DNA from: Ferruginibacter paludis
GTDB taxonomy: Bacteria > Bacteroidota > Bacteroidia > Chitinophagales > Chitinophagaceae
Reading direction: 5' to 3'
NCBI RefSeq assembly: GCF_030409685.1
Contig: NZ_JAUFQJ010000024.1
Span: forward strand, 1-64,000
DNA: 64,000 bases
The notes beneath the pieces were generated by a model. The model had not been told where the DNA came from and did not search any database. It saw nothing but the letters and a program-made list of their open reading frames with translations. The position numbers and the translations under genes were made by a program. Positions 45,169 to 52,825 of this stretch are shown here, in pieces (position 1 is the stretch's first letter; each line of letters opens with the position of its first letter).

Positions 45169-45718
45169 CTTTTTTAGATTGTTTAATTTGATTGATAATG
45201 TTTAACTGCTGATTCAATACATTCAGCTGCAGCTGCAGGTTTTGAACCATTGCCTGTATCAGCATTTCACGGTTGGGTGTAATGCTCAACTGGCCTTTGA
45301 GGGATTTATACGAACTATCCAATTGGTTAATGTCGGTGGTGAACTGGTGATACAGCTCGGGGTGCTCGGGCGCCAGTGCTTTTAATTCTTCCTGTTTCAG
45401 TAACACCAGTTTTGCAAATTCATTTACTTCCGGTGTATTTTCAGAAACCATGGCATTGACTTCTACGGAAGAGTCTTTTTTTGTTACGCCAATCTCTCTT
45501 CCTATTTTATTTGTATTCGTTACAAAAAATACAATCAGTCCGGCTGTGATGATGATTGCAGCGGCGACGGTCCATTTAAATATGGGTGTCAGTATATTTT
45601 TTTTAGGTTGCTTTTCAACCAGCGATGTTGCAATGTTTTCCCAAACCTTAACCGATGGCATTTTATCATCAAATTCGTTCCGGTTATCACCTATAAACTT
45701 TTCTAATTTCCTGCTCAT
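45137..45718 (-). CDS. Probable anti-sigma factor, single-pass membrane protein
   Basis: A cytoplasmic N-terminus (1-47, RKLEKFIGDNRNEFDDKMPS) is followed by one membrane helix (about 53-72) and a periplasmic, mostly helical, Gln/Leu-rich C-terminus that may form a coiled coil. No zinc-binding HxxxCxxC is present. Its ATG overlaps the sigma-factor stop (ATGA, 45715-45718), the usual coupling of a sigma/anti-sigma pair. The function is inferred from topology and position only. Confidence 0.7.
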   Translation of the reverse strand: MSRKLEKFIGDNRNEFDDKMPSVKVWENIATSLVEKQPKKNILTPIFKWTVAAAIIITAGLIVFFVTNTNKIGREIGVTKKDSSVEVNAMVSENTPEVNEFAKLVLLKQEELKALAPEHPELYHQFTTDINQLDSSYKSLKGQLSITPNREMLIQAMVQNLQLQLNVLNQQLNIINQIKQSKKDDHEKSTPTI

Positions 45719-46266
45719 ATTCCTTCTTTTAACAACTGTAATAATTTTTGCTTCGCCCGCATGTATTGCGTTCGGGTGGTTGATTCCGCTACGTTTAATA
45801 TTTCCGCTATTTCCTGGTGATCGTATCCTTCCAGTAAATACAAACTCAACACGGTGCGGTAGCCATCCGGTAGTGATAGGATGCATTTTTTGATATGTTC
45901 TACTTTAAATGCAATTTCATTTTCATCAATAAAATCCTCCTCCGCTATGTTATATACACTGATTGTTTCAATGTCCTCCCACCTGAATTTTCTTTTTTTA
46001 AGCTGGTTGATGCTGCGGTGAATGCAGATCTGCTTTAACCAGCCGCCAAAACTGGTACGGTACTCAAAGTCGTGCAGGTTTTTAAATGCCTCTGTGAAGC
46101 TTTCCTGCAACACATCTTCTGCCTCATCAATGCTATTCAGAATTCTATAGCAGGTGTTGAACATGGCTTTGGCGTACCGCTGGTACAGTTCTTTATAGCT
46201 CGCCGCTTCGCCTTTTTTGCAGCGTTCTACCAGTTCATCCCGATGTATTGATACCGTTAGTTCCAA
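45715..46266 (-). CDS. ECF-type RNA polymerase sigma factor
   Basis: A sigma-70 family factor with only regions 2 and 4. Region 2 has YAKAMFNTCYRIL, EAEDVLQESFTEAFKNLHDF and FGGWLKQICIHRSINQLKK. Region 4 has LPDGYRTVLSLYLLEGYDHQEIAEIL, a helix-turn-helix. Length 183. First in the sigma/anti-sigma/DUF4097 operon. A -7 box (TACCTTTG) lies 51 nt upstream, so the operon appears to have a housekeeping promoter in addition to any self-control. Confidence 0.92.
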   Translation of the reverse strand: MELTVSIHRDELVERCKKGEAASYKELYQRYAKAMFNTCYRILNSIDEAEDVLQESFTEAFKNLHDFEYRTSFGGWLKQICIHRSINQLKKRKFRWEDIETISVYNIAEEDFIDENEIAFKVEHIKKCILSLPDGYRTVLSLYLLEGYDHQEIAEILNVAESTTRTQYMRAKQKLLQLLKEGI

Positions 46267-46316
46267 AAAACAATGTTTTAATTAATAGAGACAAGCGCCT
46301 TTAAATAATGTTGCAT

Positions 46317-46324
46317 CAAAGGTA
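46317..46324 (-). promoter_or_regulatory. -7 box of the ECF sigma operon
   Basis: The minus strand reads TACCTTTG, a full match to TAnnTTTG, 51 nt upstream of the sigma-factor ATG. No properly spaced -33 TTG. Confidence 0.45.
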
Positions 46325-46364
46325 AACACAACCATTTTTGTAGTGCGGTAGATATTATCTTTGT

Positions 46365-46466
46365 GCGTAGGATAGAACACTGATGACGCTGATGGAACGG
46401 ATTAAAAACAGATTTAAAATCACTGCCAATCCGCAATATCCCTTTCAGCGGTGTTCCATCCTACGC
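46365..46466. repeat. Inverted-repeat element (REP/MITE-like)
   Basis: The arms gcgtaggatagaacactga (46365-46383) and its counterpart ending ttccatcctacgc (46447-46466) are inverted copies, with about 19 of 22 positions pairing. The interior contains cgctgatggaacggatt and gatttaaaatcactg, which resemble the gcggatt/gatttaaa repeats I recall between genes in this lineage. Confidence 0.6.
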
Positions 46467-46481
46467 TTCAGTAAAAGTTCA

Positions 46482-46530
46482 AAAATGGCGGTACAAGGGA
46501 GCCGATAGCTATCGGCTGACACAACGATGG
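46482..46530 (-). repeat. Dispersed intergenic repeat, copy 3, with inserted palindrome
   Basis: It reads ggcggtacaaggg, then the perfect 18-bp palindrome AGCCGATAGCTATCGGCT (46500-46517), then gacacaacgatgg. The outer parts match copies 1 and 2, which lack the palindrome. Confidence 0.55.
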
Positions 46531-46597
46531 TCAACAGAATTACAAATGCTTGTTCAAAAAAATATACATCATCTTCTAAACAATTGCTCAATTTACT

Positions 46598-47782
46598 ATG
46601 GCAGCTAAAACAGATAATTTTCAAAGCCCGGATTATTTTAACGTAGACGAATTATTGACCGACGAGCATAAGTTGGTAAGGGAAAGCGTGCGCAATTATG
46701 TAAAGAAGGAAATCAGCCCGATTATAGAAGACTACGCACAACGTGCCGAGTTTCCGCAACAAATTGTACAACAACTGGGTGACATGGGTTGCTTTGGCCC
46801 GACAGTGCCTGAGCAGTATGGTGGTGGCGGACTAGATTATATCAGCTACGGTTTGATGATGCAGGAACTGGAAAGAGGTGACAGTGGCGTACGCTCAACT
46901 GCCAGTGTGCAGGGGAGCCTGGTAATGTTTCCTATTTATCAATATGGTAGTGAAGACCAGCGCAATAAATATTTACCCAAACTGGCCAGCGGTGAATGGC
47001 TGGGTTGTTTTGGCTTAACAGAACCCAATCATGGCAGCGACCCCAGTAGCATGCTGACGAATATAAAAGATGCGGGCGACCATGTTATTTTAAATGGTGC
47101 AAAAATGTGGATCAGCAATGCACCTTTTGCGCAGCTGGCTGTTGTGTGGGCCCGCAATGAAAAAGATGAAATACAAGGAGTGATTGTTGAAAGAGGTATG
47201 GAAGGTTTTAGTACGCCCACCACGCATGGCAAATGGAGCCTGCGTGCAAGTGCTACAGGCGAGTTGGTGTTTGACAATGTAAAAGTGCCAAAGGAAAATA
47301 TTTTACCCAATGTAAAAGGATTAAAAGGTCCGCTGGGTTGCTTGACCAAGGCCCGCTATGGTATTGCCTGGGGCGCCATCGGAGCAGCTATGGATTGCTA
47401 CCATATTGCGCTCGAATACAGCAAGGAAAGAATTCAGTTTGGCAGACCCATCGGCGGCTTTCAGTTGCAGCAAAAAAAGCTCGCAGAAATGGTTACAGAA
47501 ATTACCAAAGCGCAACTCTTAAACTGGCGCCTTGGTGTGCTGATGAATGAAGGAAAAGTGACGCCGCAACAGGTAAGCATGGCTAAAAGAAACGCCTGCG
47601 AGGTGGCGACCAATATTGCCAGAGACGCCCGCCAGATGCTGGGCGGCATGGGCATTACAGGCGAGTACCCGGTAATGCGCCACATGATGAATTTGGAAAG
47701 TGTAATCACTTACGAAGGCACGCACGATATTCATTTGCTGATTACGGGAATGGATGTTACTGGGTTGAACGCGTTTAAATAA
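46598..47782 (+). CDS. gcdH: Acyl-CoA dehydrogenase, glutaryl-CoA dehydrogenase type
   Basis: A flavoprotein that oxidises and decarboxylates glutaryl-CoA to crotonyl-CoA in lysine and tryptophan breakdown. The catalytic Glu lies in TYEGTHDIH (about residue 373), a sequence typical of this subgroup. FGLTEPNHGSDPSSM, KMWISNAPFA and GRPIGGFQLQQKKLAEM are the FAD and substrate segments, and ARQMLGGMGITGEYP closes the domain. Length 394. The substrate call is by motif. The 3-hydroxyacyl-CoA dehydrogenase 316 bp downstream fits the following part of the pathway. Confidence 0.88.
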   Translation: MAAKTDNFQSPDYFNVDELLTDEHKLVRESVRNYVKKEISPIIEDYAQRAEFPQQIVQQLGDMGCFGPTVPEQYGGGGLDYISYGLMMQELERGDSGVRSTASVQGSLVMFPIYQYGSEDQRNKYLPKLASGEWLGCFGLTEPNHGSDPSSMLTNIKDAGDHVILNGAKMWISNAPFAQLAVVWARNEKDEIQGVIVERGMEGFSTPTTHGKWSLRASATGELVFDNVKVPKENILPNVKGLKGPLGCLTKARYGIAWGAIGAAMDCYHIALEYSKERIQFGRPIGGFQLQQKKLAEMVTEITKAQLLNWRLGVLMNEGKVTPQQVSMAKRNACEVATNIARDARQMLGGMGITGEYPVMRHMMNLESVITYEGTHDIHLLITGMDVTGLNAFK

Positions 47783-47853
47783 AAAACGCCCCGATGGAGG
47801 AATAAGTGCATGTTCTGTTATTTTTTGATGTCAGCAATAGTAACGGTATTCAA

Positions 47854-47879
47854 CTTCATTGGCGTCGCACCCTTGTACT
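47854..47879 (+). repeat. Dispersed intergenic repeat, copy 4
   Basis: The 26-bp segment from cttcattggcg to cccttgtact matches the copy at 58431-58456 at 22 of 26 positions and is more distantly related to copies 1-3. Confidence 0.5.
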
Positions 47880-47954
47880 GATATTACTTTATTGTGGTCC
47901 TCTTCTATTTGATAAAACCCTTTAATTTAAGAGGAATTACAAAATTCCGAACCC

Positions 47955-48068
47955 GTGAAAAAATTTAGAATAGTCGTAAGGGAACTAATTTTTTATTCAA
48001 TAATCGCATTAATTACTTACGGCATAATTCACCTTCCCATAAACGCTTATTTCGAATTATGGAAATGA
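47955..48068 (+). CDS. Possible 37-residue membrane peptide
   Basis: A GTG-initiated frame encodes a basic N-terminus (KKFRIVVRE), one hydrophobic helix (LIFYSIIALITYGIIHL) and a short tail ending FELWK. The order of charge and hydrophobicity suits a small inner-membrane protein, but there is no homologue I recognise, no clear ribosome site and no promoter. Confidence 0.25.
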   Translation: MKKFRIVVRELIFYSIIALITYGIIHLPINAYFELWK

Positions 48069-48098
48069 GAATACTTGACACATTGATAAATTGAATGT

Positions 48099-48989
48099 AT
48101 GATAAAAGACATTGCTGTTATCGGCGCCGGCACCATGGGCAATGGTATTGCGCATGTATTTGCGCAACATGGATTTGCTGTAACATTAATTGATGTAAAT
48201 GCAACTCAGTTAGAAAAAGCTATTGCGACCATTGGCAAAAATTTAGACCGGCAGGTGTCGAAAACTTCCATAACTGAAGAACAAAAAAATGCAGCACTTG
48301 AAAATATCACTACTTCAACTGATATAGCAACTGGTGTACAAAATGCACAACTGGTAATTGAAGCTGCTACAGAAAACGCAGAGCTTAAGCTAAAGATATT
48401 TAAACAAATGGATGAGGCCGCACCTACGGGTTGCATCCTGGCTACCAATACGTCCTCTATCTCGATCACAAAAATAGCCGCCGCAACCAAACGCCCAGAA
48501 CTCGTAATTGGTATGCATTTTATGAACCCGGTGCCGGTGATGAAACTTGTGGAAATTATCAATGGCTACCAAACCACAAAGGAAATAACGGATACCATTG
48601 CCGCACTTAGCAAACAACTGGGCAAAATTCCCTGCGTGGTCAATGATTACCCTGGTTTTATTGCCAACCGCATTTTAATGCCCATGATCAATGAAGCCAT
48701 GTATAGTTTGTATGAAGGCGTGGCTGGTGTAGAAGAAATTGATACCGTTATGAAACTCGGAATGGCCCACCCGATGGGGCCTTTGCAACTGGCGGATTTT
48801 ATTGGCCTGGATGTTTGCCTGAGTATTTTAAAAGTATTGCAGGATGGGTTTGGCAATCCTAAATATGCGCCCTGTCCCCTGCTGGTAAATATGGTGATGG
48901 CCGGTAAGTTGGGCGTTAAAAGTGGTGAAGGATTTTATGTGTATACGGCGGGTAGCAAAGAGCTTGTCCTTTCAAATAAATTTAGATAG
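48099..48989 (+). CDS. 3-hydroxyacyl-CoA (3-hydroxybutyryl-CoA) dehydrogenase
   Basis: NAD-dependent oxidation of 3-hydroxyacyl-CoA. The Rossmann motif IGAGTMGNGIAHVFAQ is at the N-terminus. LATNTSSISITKIA and GMHFMNPVPVMKLVEII (catalytic His) follow, and the C-terminal domain has NDYPGFIANRILMPMINEA and HPMGPLQLADFIGLD. At 296 residues it is the short stand-alone form (Hbd/PaaH-like) without a hydratase domain. Being next to gcdH suggests a role after crotonyl-CoA, but the hydratase is not in the window. Confidence 0.92.
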   Translation: MIKDIAVIGAGTMGNGIAHVFAQHGFAVTLIDVNATQLEKAIATIGKNLDRQVSKTSITEEQKNAALENITTSTDIATGVQNAQLVIEAATENAELKLKIFKQMDEAAPTGCILATNTSSISITKIAAATKRPELVIGMHFMNPVPVMKLVEIINGYQTTKEITDTIAALSKQLGKIPCVVNDYPGFIANRILMPMINEAMYSLYEGVAGVEEIDTVMKLGMAHPMGPLQLADFIGLDVCLSILKVLQDGFGNPKYAPCPLLVNMVMAGKLGVKSGEGFYVYTAGSKELVLSNKFR

Positions 48990-49101
48990 AACCAACTCTA
49001 TGAATGGAATTCCAATTCTGATATAGCCTTTTGCCTATTCCTTTTTTGAGACAACTTTTTTATATTTATGGTTTCAACACGTATTTATTTAAACCATTTT
49101 T

Positions 49102-49719
49102 ATGGCAATAAAGGATAACCCAATCGATATATACGTCAGCAAAGCAGCTGATTTTGCAAAACCAATTTTAAATCATCTGCGGGCATTGGTTCATACCGCT
49201 TGCCCCGATGCGGAAGAAAAAATAAAATGGGGCTTTCCGCATTTTGATTACAAAGGCGAAATGATGTGCAGCATGGCGGCTTTTAAACAGCATGCTGTAT
49301 TTGGCTTTTGGAAGGCCGCATTGATGAAAGACCCTGTGCTGATTGAACGTGCAAAATCAGAAGTTTCGATGGGACATTTGGGACGACTGACATCTCTAAA
49401 AGACCTTCCGCCAGATAGAAAAATAGTTGCGTGGATAAACGAAGCGATGCAGTTAAATGACCAAGGTATCAAAGTGCCGTCCAGACCAAAAACAACAGAT
49501 AAAAAAGAACTGATTGTTCCTGATTATTTTCTAAAGGCATTGAGCAAGCATAAAAAAGCGGCGCAAACATTTGAAGCATTTTCTTACTCCCATAAAAAAG
49601 AGTATGTGCAATGGATAGAGGAAGCAAAGACAGATGAAACAAAAAACAAACGCATGGCGCAGGCCATTGAAATGATGAAAGAAGGTAAAAGCAGGAACTG
49701 GAAATATGCTACAAAATAA
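49102..49719 (+). CDS. DUF1801/YdeI family protein
   Basis: Residues about 15-120 form a DUF1801-like domain (HLRALVHTACPDAEEKIKWGFPHFDYKGEMMCSM), and the C-terminal part has LSKHKKAAQTFEAFSYSHKKEYVQWIEEAKTDETKNKR, the bacteriocin-protection YdeI/OmpD-associated motif. Length 205. The biochemical role of this family is not known. Monocistronic, convergent with the next gene with 6 bp between stops. Confidence 0.8.
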   Translation: MAIKDNPIDIYVSKAADFAKPILNHLRALVHTACPDAEEKIKWGFPHFDYKGEMMCSMAAFKQHAVFGFWKAALMKDPVLIERAKSEVSMGHLGRLTSLKDLPPDRKIVAWINEAMQLNDQGIKVPSRPKTTDKKELIVPDYFLKALSKHKKAAQTFEAFSYSHKKEYVQWIEEAKTDETKNKRMAQAIEMMKEGKSRNWKYATK

Positions 49720-49725
49720 TTTTGA

Positions 49726-50571
49726 TTACCAGTTAAAGCCTGGCATTATGAAACAAAAAATATCCCAGTAATTATTTTCCATTTGCATATATAATTTGTA
49801 TGGCCCCTGGTAATGTACCTGCTCGCCTTTTTCCAGCAGCGCATCATATTTCAACATGCCTTCGGCAAATCCCAGTCCGATGAATGTTTCCGGGTTTATT
49901 TCAAAACTTACTTCATCAATATTATAGCCATCATTTTTAAACCCCTGGAAAGCATCAAAGAAAAGCCTCAATTTTTCAAGCACTTCTTCCTTGTCCATTT
50001 GTCTGCCGTCGGGAATTACAATCTGCCTGCTTATTTCACTTGCGTATTCATCAAAACTGCAGGTGAACCAATGATTCAGGAACTCATGCGTTCGTTTTGT
50101 TATTTCCGCTTTGTGATTTGGGTGAAATTCTTCATAAGTAAAATGGTGACGTATTTCTTTATCAACCGTGTTATTTGCTTCTTCCGCAAATAATTCCTCC
50201 GTAATAAAAGTATAGATAAGCCTGTCAGGGTAAGGGCCGTCACATATATTTAGGACAATGTTATGTTCGTTCAGGATTGCATTAATTCTTTGCAATTCAC
50301 CCGGGATTTCGAAGTCATTTAATTCTTCTGCGGATTTATAAGCTGGCCGACCGATGCATTCATAGACAGTAGCAACTTCGGCATCGCCATGATTGGCCTC
50401 AAAAGCAATCATTCTTTTTAAAAACTGGTTCTCTATGTCCGGTGGTAGATCGGTATTGCTTTCTACATGAAAGGCATCGCCGTACTGCGCCTTCAGTTTC
50501 AGTTTTAAAAATTCATTTTCCATCCGCATATTTTCAGCGGGATCATCAGAAAATTTTTCTTCGTCTTGCAT
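49726..50571 (-). CDS. Acidic cytosolic protein, unknown
   Basis: I know this type only as a hypothetical protein in Chitinophagaceae. The 281 residues are acidic, with no signal or membrane segment. The N-terminus EEKFSDDPAENMRMENEFLK is helical and the C-terminus EQVHYQGPYKLYMQMENNYW is beta-rich. The ATG at 50571 is chosen; a longer frame to 50766 reads through the neighbouring MmcQ gene and is not credible. It may be translated after MmcQ on the same strand. Confidence 0.6.
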   Translation of the reverse strand: MQDEEKFSDDPAENMRMENEFLKLKLKAQYGDAFHVESNTDLPPDIENQFLKRMIAFEANHGDAEVATVYECIGRPAYKSAEELNDFEIPGELQRINAILNEHNIVLNICDGPYPDRLIYTFITEELFAEEANNTVDKEIRHHFTYEEFHPNHKAEITKRTHEFLNHWFTCSFDEYASEISRQIVIPDGRQMDKEEVLEKLRLFFDAFQGFKNDGYNIDEVSFEINPETFIGLGFAEGMLKYDALLEKGEQVHYQGPYKLYMQMENNYWDIFCFIMPGFNW

Positions 50572-50659
50572 GGTTGTTATGTTTAGGATTAATAAATATA
50601 ATTGAAGCCGTTGGAACAGGCCGCGGCCCGTTCCAACCAATTTGACAATAATGTTGTAA

Positions 50660-51013
50660 TTATATTTTCTTGCGGGGTAATTTCGAAGGCGTTTTTTTTG
50701 CAACCAAATTGTAGGAATCATCCACCATCTGTAACAATTGCTTGTTCGATAGGGTGCCATCTGCAATAACTGTATTCCAATGCTTCTTGTTCATATGAAA
50801 GCCGGGCAGCACAGCGTCTGGATATTCGTCTCGCCATTCAATGGCCTTATCAGGATCACACTTGGCATTAAATTGCAGCTGACCAGCTTCTAACGGCACC
50901 AGTAAAAATATTTTATCGTTCACTTTAAACACAAGGGTGGTTTCGCCGAATGGAAAGCCTTCTGTTACAGATGGCTTCTGCAAAACATATTCCCGAAGTG
51001 TTTCGATGTTCAT
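50660..51013 (-). CDS. MmcQ/YjbR family DNA-binding-like protein
   Basis: The 117 residues match the MmcQ/YjbR fold, a CyaY-like domain: TEGFPFGETTLVFKVNDKIFLLV, FNAKCDPDKAIEWRDEYPDAVLPGFHMNKKHWNTV and LLQMVDDSYNLV. Family members are proposed to bind DNA, but the role is not established. Length is typical. It lies 88 bp ahead of the acidic unknown protein. Confidence 0.85.
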   Translation of the reverse strand: MNIETLREYVLQKPSVTEGFPFGETTLVFKVNDKIFLLVPLEAGQLQFNAKCDPDKAIEWRDEYPDAVLPGFHMNKKHWNTVIADGTLSNKQLLQMVDDSYNLVAKKTPSKLPRKKI

Positions 51014-51091
51014 GAAGATTTATTATTAACTGAATAAACCAGTCAGACAGGGGTCGGCCAGGCTGGATTTTAATGTAGAAAAATACAATAT

Positions 51092-51706
51092 TTATTTGAT
51101 TTTTTCTACCTCCACCTGCAGTTCCTTCAACCGGTACAATACTTCCGGCAGGCGGCTTTTAGCAATGCCTCCTTTTATGTGACAAAACAATTGCATCTCC
51201 TGGCTGATGATGGTGCAATTATATTGCTTCATCACCATCATCACATCATTCATTTGTGTATAGTCGAAATGGATGCTGTAATTTACTTCTACCTGTTTCT
51301 GTACGACAGGTACTACCTGCAAAGCCAGTGTGGCAGCCGTTTTATAGGCATTGATTAAACCCGGAACACCGAGCAATGTGCCACCAAAATAACGCACGAC
51401 TATGATGGCCGTATTGGTAATAGATTTACTGTCTATCTGCCCTAAAATAGGCCGGCCGGCTGTTCCTGAAGGTTCTCCATCATCGCTTACCCTGAAATTA
51501 TTGCCATCCGTTCCCAGGCGATACGCAAAGCAATGGTGCACCGCTTTCGGATGATCTTTCTTTAATTGCTGCAACAGTTTTTTAAAATCATCTACCGATT
51601 CTATCGGGTAAGCAAAAGCAATAAACCTACTCCCGCGGTCTTTAAATTCTTCTACCGACGGCTTTTCAATGGTATAATAAAATGTCGGTTCGTTCGCTGT
51701 TGTCAA
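51092..51706 (-). CDS. YigZ/IMPACT family protein
   Basis: Homologue of YigZ (UPF0029 N-terminal domain) and eukaryotic IMPACT. The RFIAFAYPIESVDDFKK, AVHHCFAYRLG, RVSDDGEPSGTAGRPIL and VVRYFGGTLLGVPGLINAY motifs are all intact. The C-terminal 60 residues match the DUF1949 ferredoxin-like part. Length 204. It follows ribD by 27 bp on the same strand. Its function is uncertain; RNA or ribosome contact has been suggested for the family. Confidence 0.9.
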   Translation of the reverse strand: MTTANEPTFYYTIEKPSVEEFKDRGSRFIAFAYPIESVDDFKKLLQQLKKDHPKAVHHCFAYRLGTDGNNFRVSDDGEPSGTAGRPILGQIDSKSITNTAIIVVRYFGGTLLGVPGLINAYKTAATLALQVVPVVQKQVEVNYSIHFDYTQMNDVMMVMKQYNCTIISQEMQLFCHIKGGIAKSRLPEVLYRLKELQVEVEKIK

Positions 51707-51733
51707 GATTGTTGGTTTTGTATTTGCTTCTAT

Positions 51734-52762
51734 TTATTGCGGCTCGGTGCTTTCATAATAAGCCACACTGTCATTGTTTATTTTTTCCGTCCTTGTCAAC
51801 CGATGGCCTTTTAACTTCGGCGCTTCTATTCCATTTTCAATAATCAGCGATTCATTGGTGATAACTCTTGCTTCATCCCAGCAACCTGCATTGATAAATG
51901 ATTGTAATAATTGGGTACCTCCTTCTATCAAAACACTTTGAATTTTTAATTTGTACAATGCGTCCAGTAAGCTTGGGATAATATTTTCTTCTGCACTTAA
52001 TTTATAAAACAAAATGCTTTCCTTTTCTTCATCTCTCAGGAAGTTAAATACAATTGTTTTTGTAGCACCATCAAAGAGATGCGAGGTGGCAGGTAGTCTT
52101 AGCTGCTTGTCGATTACAAGTCTTATAGGATTATTGCCATTCCACAGACGATTAGTCAGGGCCGGGTTATCATGCAATGCAGTATTGGTTCCCACCAGTA
52201 TCGCAGCTTCTTCGCTGCGCCATTTATGCACGAGCCTGTTGGTTATATCATTGCTGATTTTTATCGCCGAATAATCTGCATTGGCAATAATATGATCTTT
52301 ACTTTGCGCCCATTTTAAAATAATATAGGGCCGTTGTTTGGTGTGAAAAGTAAAGAACCGTTTGTTCAGTTCAAGCGCTTCTCTCTCCAACACACCGGTG
52401 ATCACTTCAATACCTGCCTGCTCTAATTTTTGAATGCCCTTTCCATCTACTTCTTCATAACTGTCCCTGCAACCAATTACTACCAGCGGAATTTTATTTC
52501 TGATGATCAGATCGGCACAGGGAGGCGTTTTACCATAATGTGCACAAGGCTCCAGTGACACATACAATGTACTTTTTTGTATGAGTGAATAATTGGATGC
52601 AAGCACGCTGTTGATGCAATTCACCTCGGCATGCGCCTGGCCATATTGCTGGTGATAGCCTTCGCCGATAATGCGATCCTTGTAGACGAGTACGGCCCCT
52701 ACCATTGGGTTGGGCGCTACATTGCCCTCTCCCAGTCTGGCGAGTTGCAGGCTCCGTTGCAT
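51734..52762 (-). CDS. ribD: Riboflavin biosynthesis deaminase/reductase RibD
   Basis: Bifunctional: an N-terminal zinc deaminase acts on the pyrimidine, and a C-terminal reductase (about 145-342) acts on the ribosyl group. The zinc site is HAEVNCI with EPCAHYGKTPPCADLI. The reductase has ILKWAQSKDHIIAN, ILVGTNTALHDNPALTNR and IEGGTQLLQSFIN. The ATG at 52762 begins MQRSLQLARLG, but the codons before it read HETY in frame, and homologues carry an HExYM motif here. The true start may be a non-ATG codon (CTG 52780 or ATT 52789). Confidence 0.92.
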   Translation of the reverse strand: MQRSLQLARLGEGNVAPNPMVGAVLVYKDRIIGEGYHQQYGQAHAEVNCINSVLASNYSLIQKSTLYVSLEPCAHYGKTPPCADLIIRNKIPLVVIGCRDSYEEVDGKGIQKLEQAGIEVITGVLEREALELNKRFFTFHTKQRPYIILKWAQSKDHIIANADYSAIKISNDITNRLVHKWRSEEAAILVGTNTALHDNPALTNRLWNGNNPIRLVIDKQLRLPATSHLFDGATKTIVFNFLRDEEKESILFYKLSAEENIIPSLLDALYKLKIQSVLIEGGTQLLQSFINAGCWDEARVITNESLIIENGIEAPKLKGHRLTRTEKINNDSVAYYESTEPQ

Positions 52763-52812
52763 ATATGTTTCATGTGTTGTCAGGCGGCAAATTTAAGTAT
52801 AGAAAAATAAAG

Positions 52813-52820
52813 TATGTTTG
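52813..52820 (+). promoter_or_regulatory. -7 box of prmC, leaderless arrangement
   Basis: TATGTTTG overlaps the first in-frame ATG (52814) and ends 5 nt before the second ATG (52826). If it is the promoter, translation must begin at 52826 on a leaderless mRNA. Confidence 0.4.
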
Positions 52821-52825
52821 CTAAA

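Larger units (their letters stand above)
46267..46597. other. 331-bp divergent intergenic region with repeat elements
   Basis: It holds the sigma-factor -7 box (46317-46324), a 102-bp inverted-repeat element (46365-46466) and a copy of the dispersed repeat interrupted by a perfect palindrome (46482-46530). No coding frame is credible. No TAnnTTTG box for the acyl-CoA dehydrogenase was found. Confidence 0.5.
47783..48098. other. 316-bp intergenic region
   Basis: Between gcdH and the 3-hydroxyacyl-CoA dehydrogenase. It holds a copy of the dispersed repeat (47854-47879) and one short open frame that could encode a 37-residue membrane peptide (47955-48068). No terminator hairpin or TAnnTTTG promoter was found. 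Confidence 0.4.

Noticed and set aside
45719..45886. N-terminal extension of the anti-sigma protein
   Set aside because: It lies inside the sigma-factor gene in another frame; the ATGA overlap at 45715-45718 gives the natural start.
50572..50766. N-terminal extension of the acidic unknown protein
   Set aside because: It would run antithetically through the 3' end of the MmcQ gene with Trp/Arg/Tyr-rich sequence unlike the rest; the ATG at 50571 is a better start.
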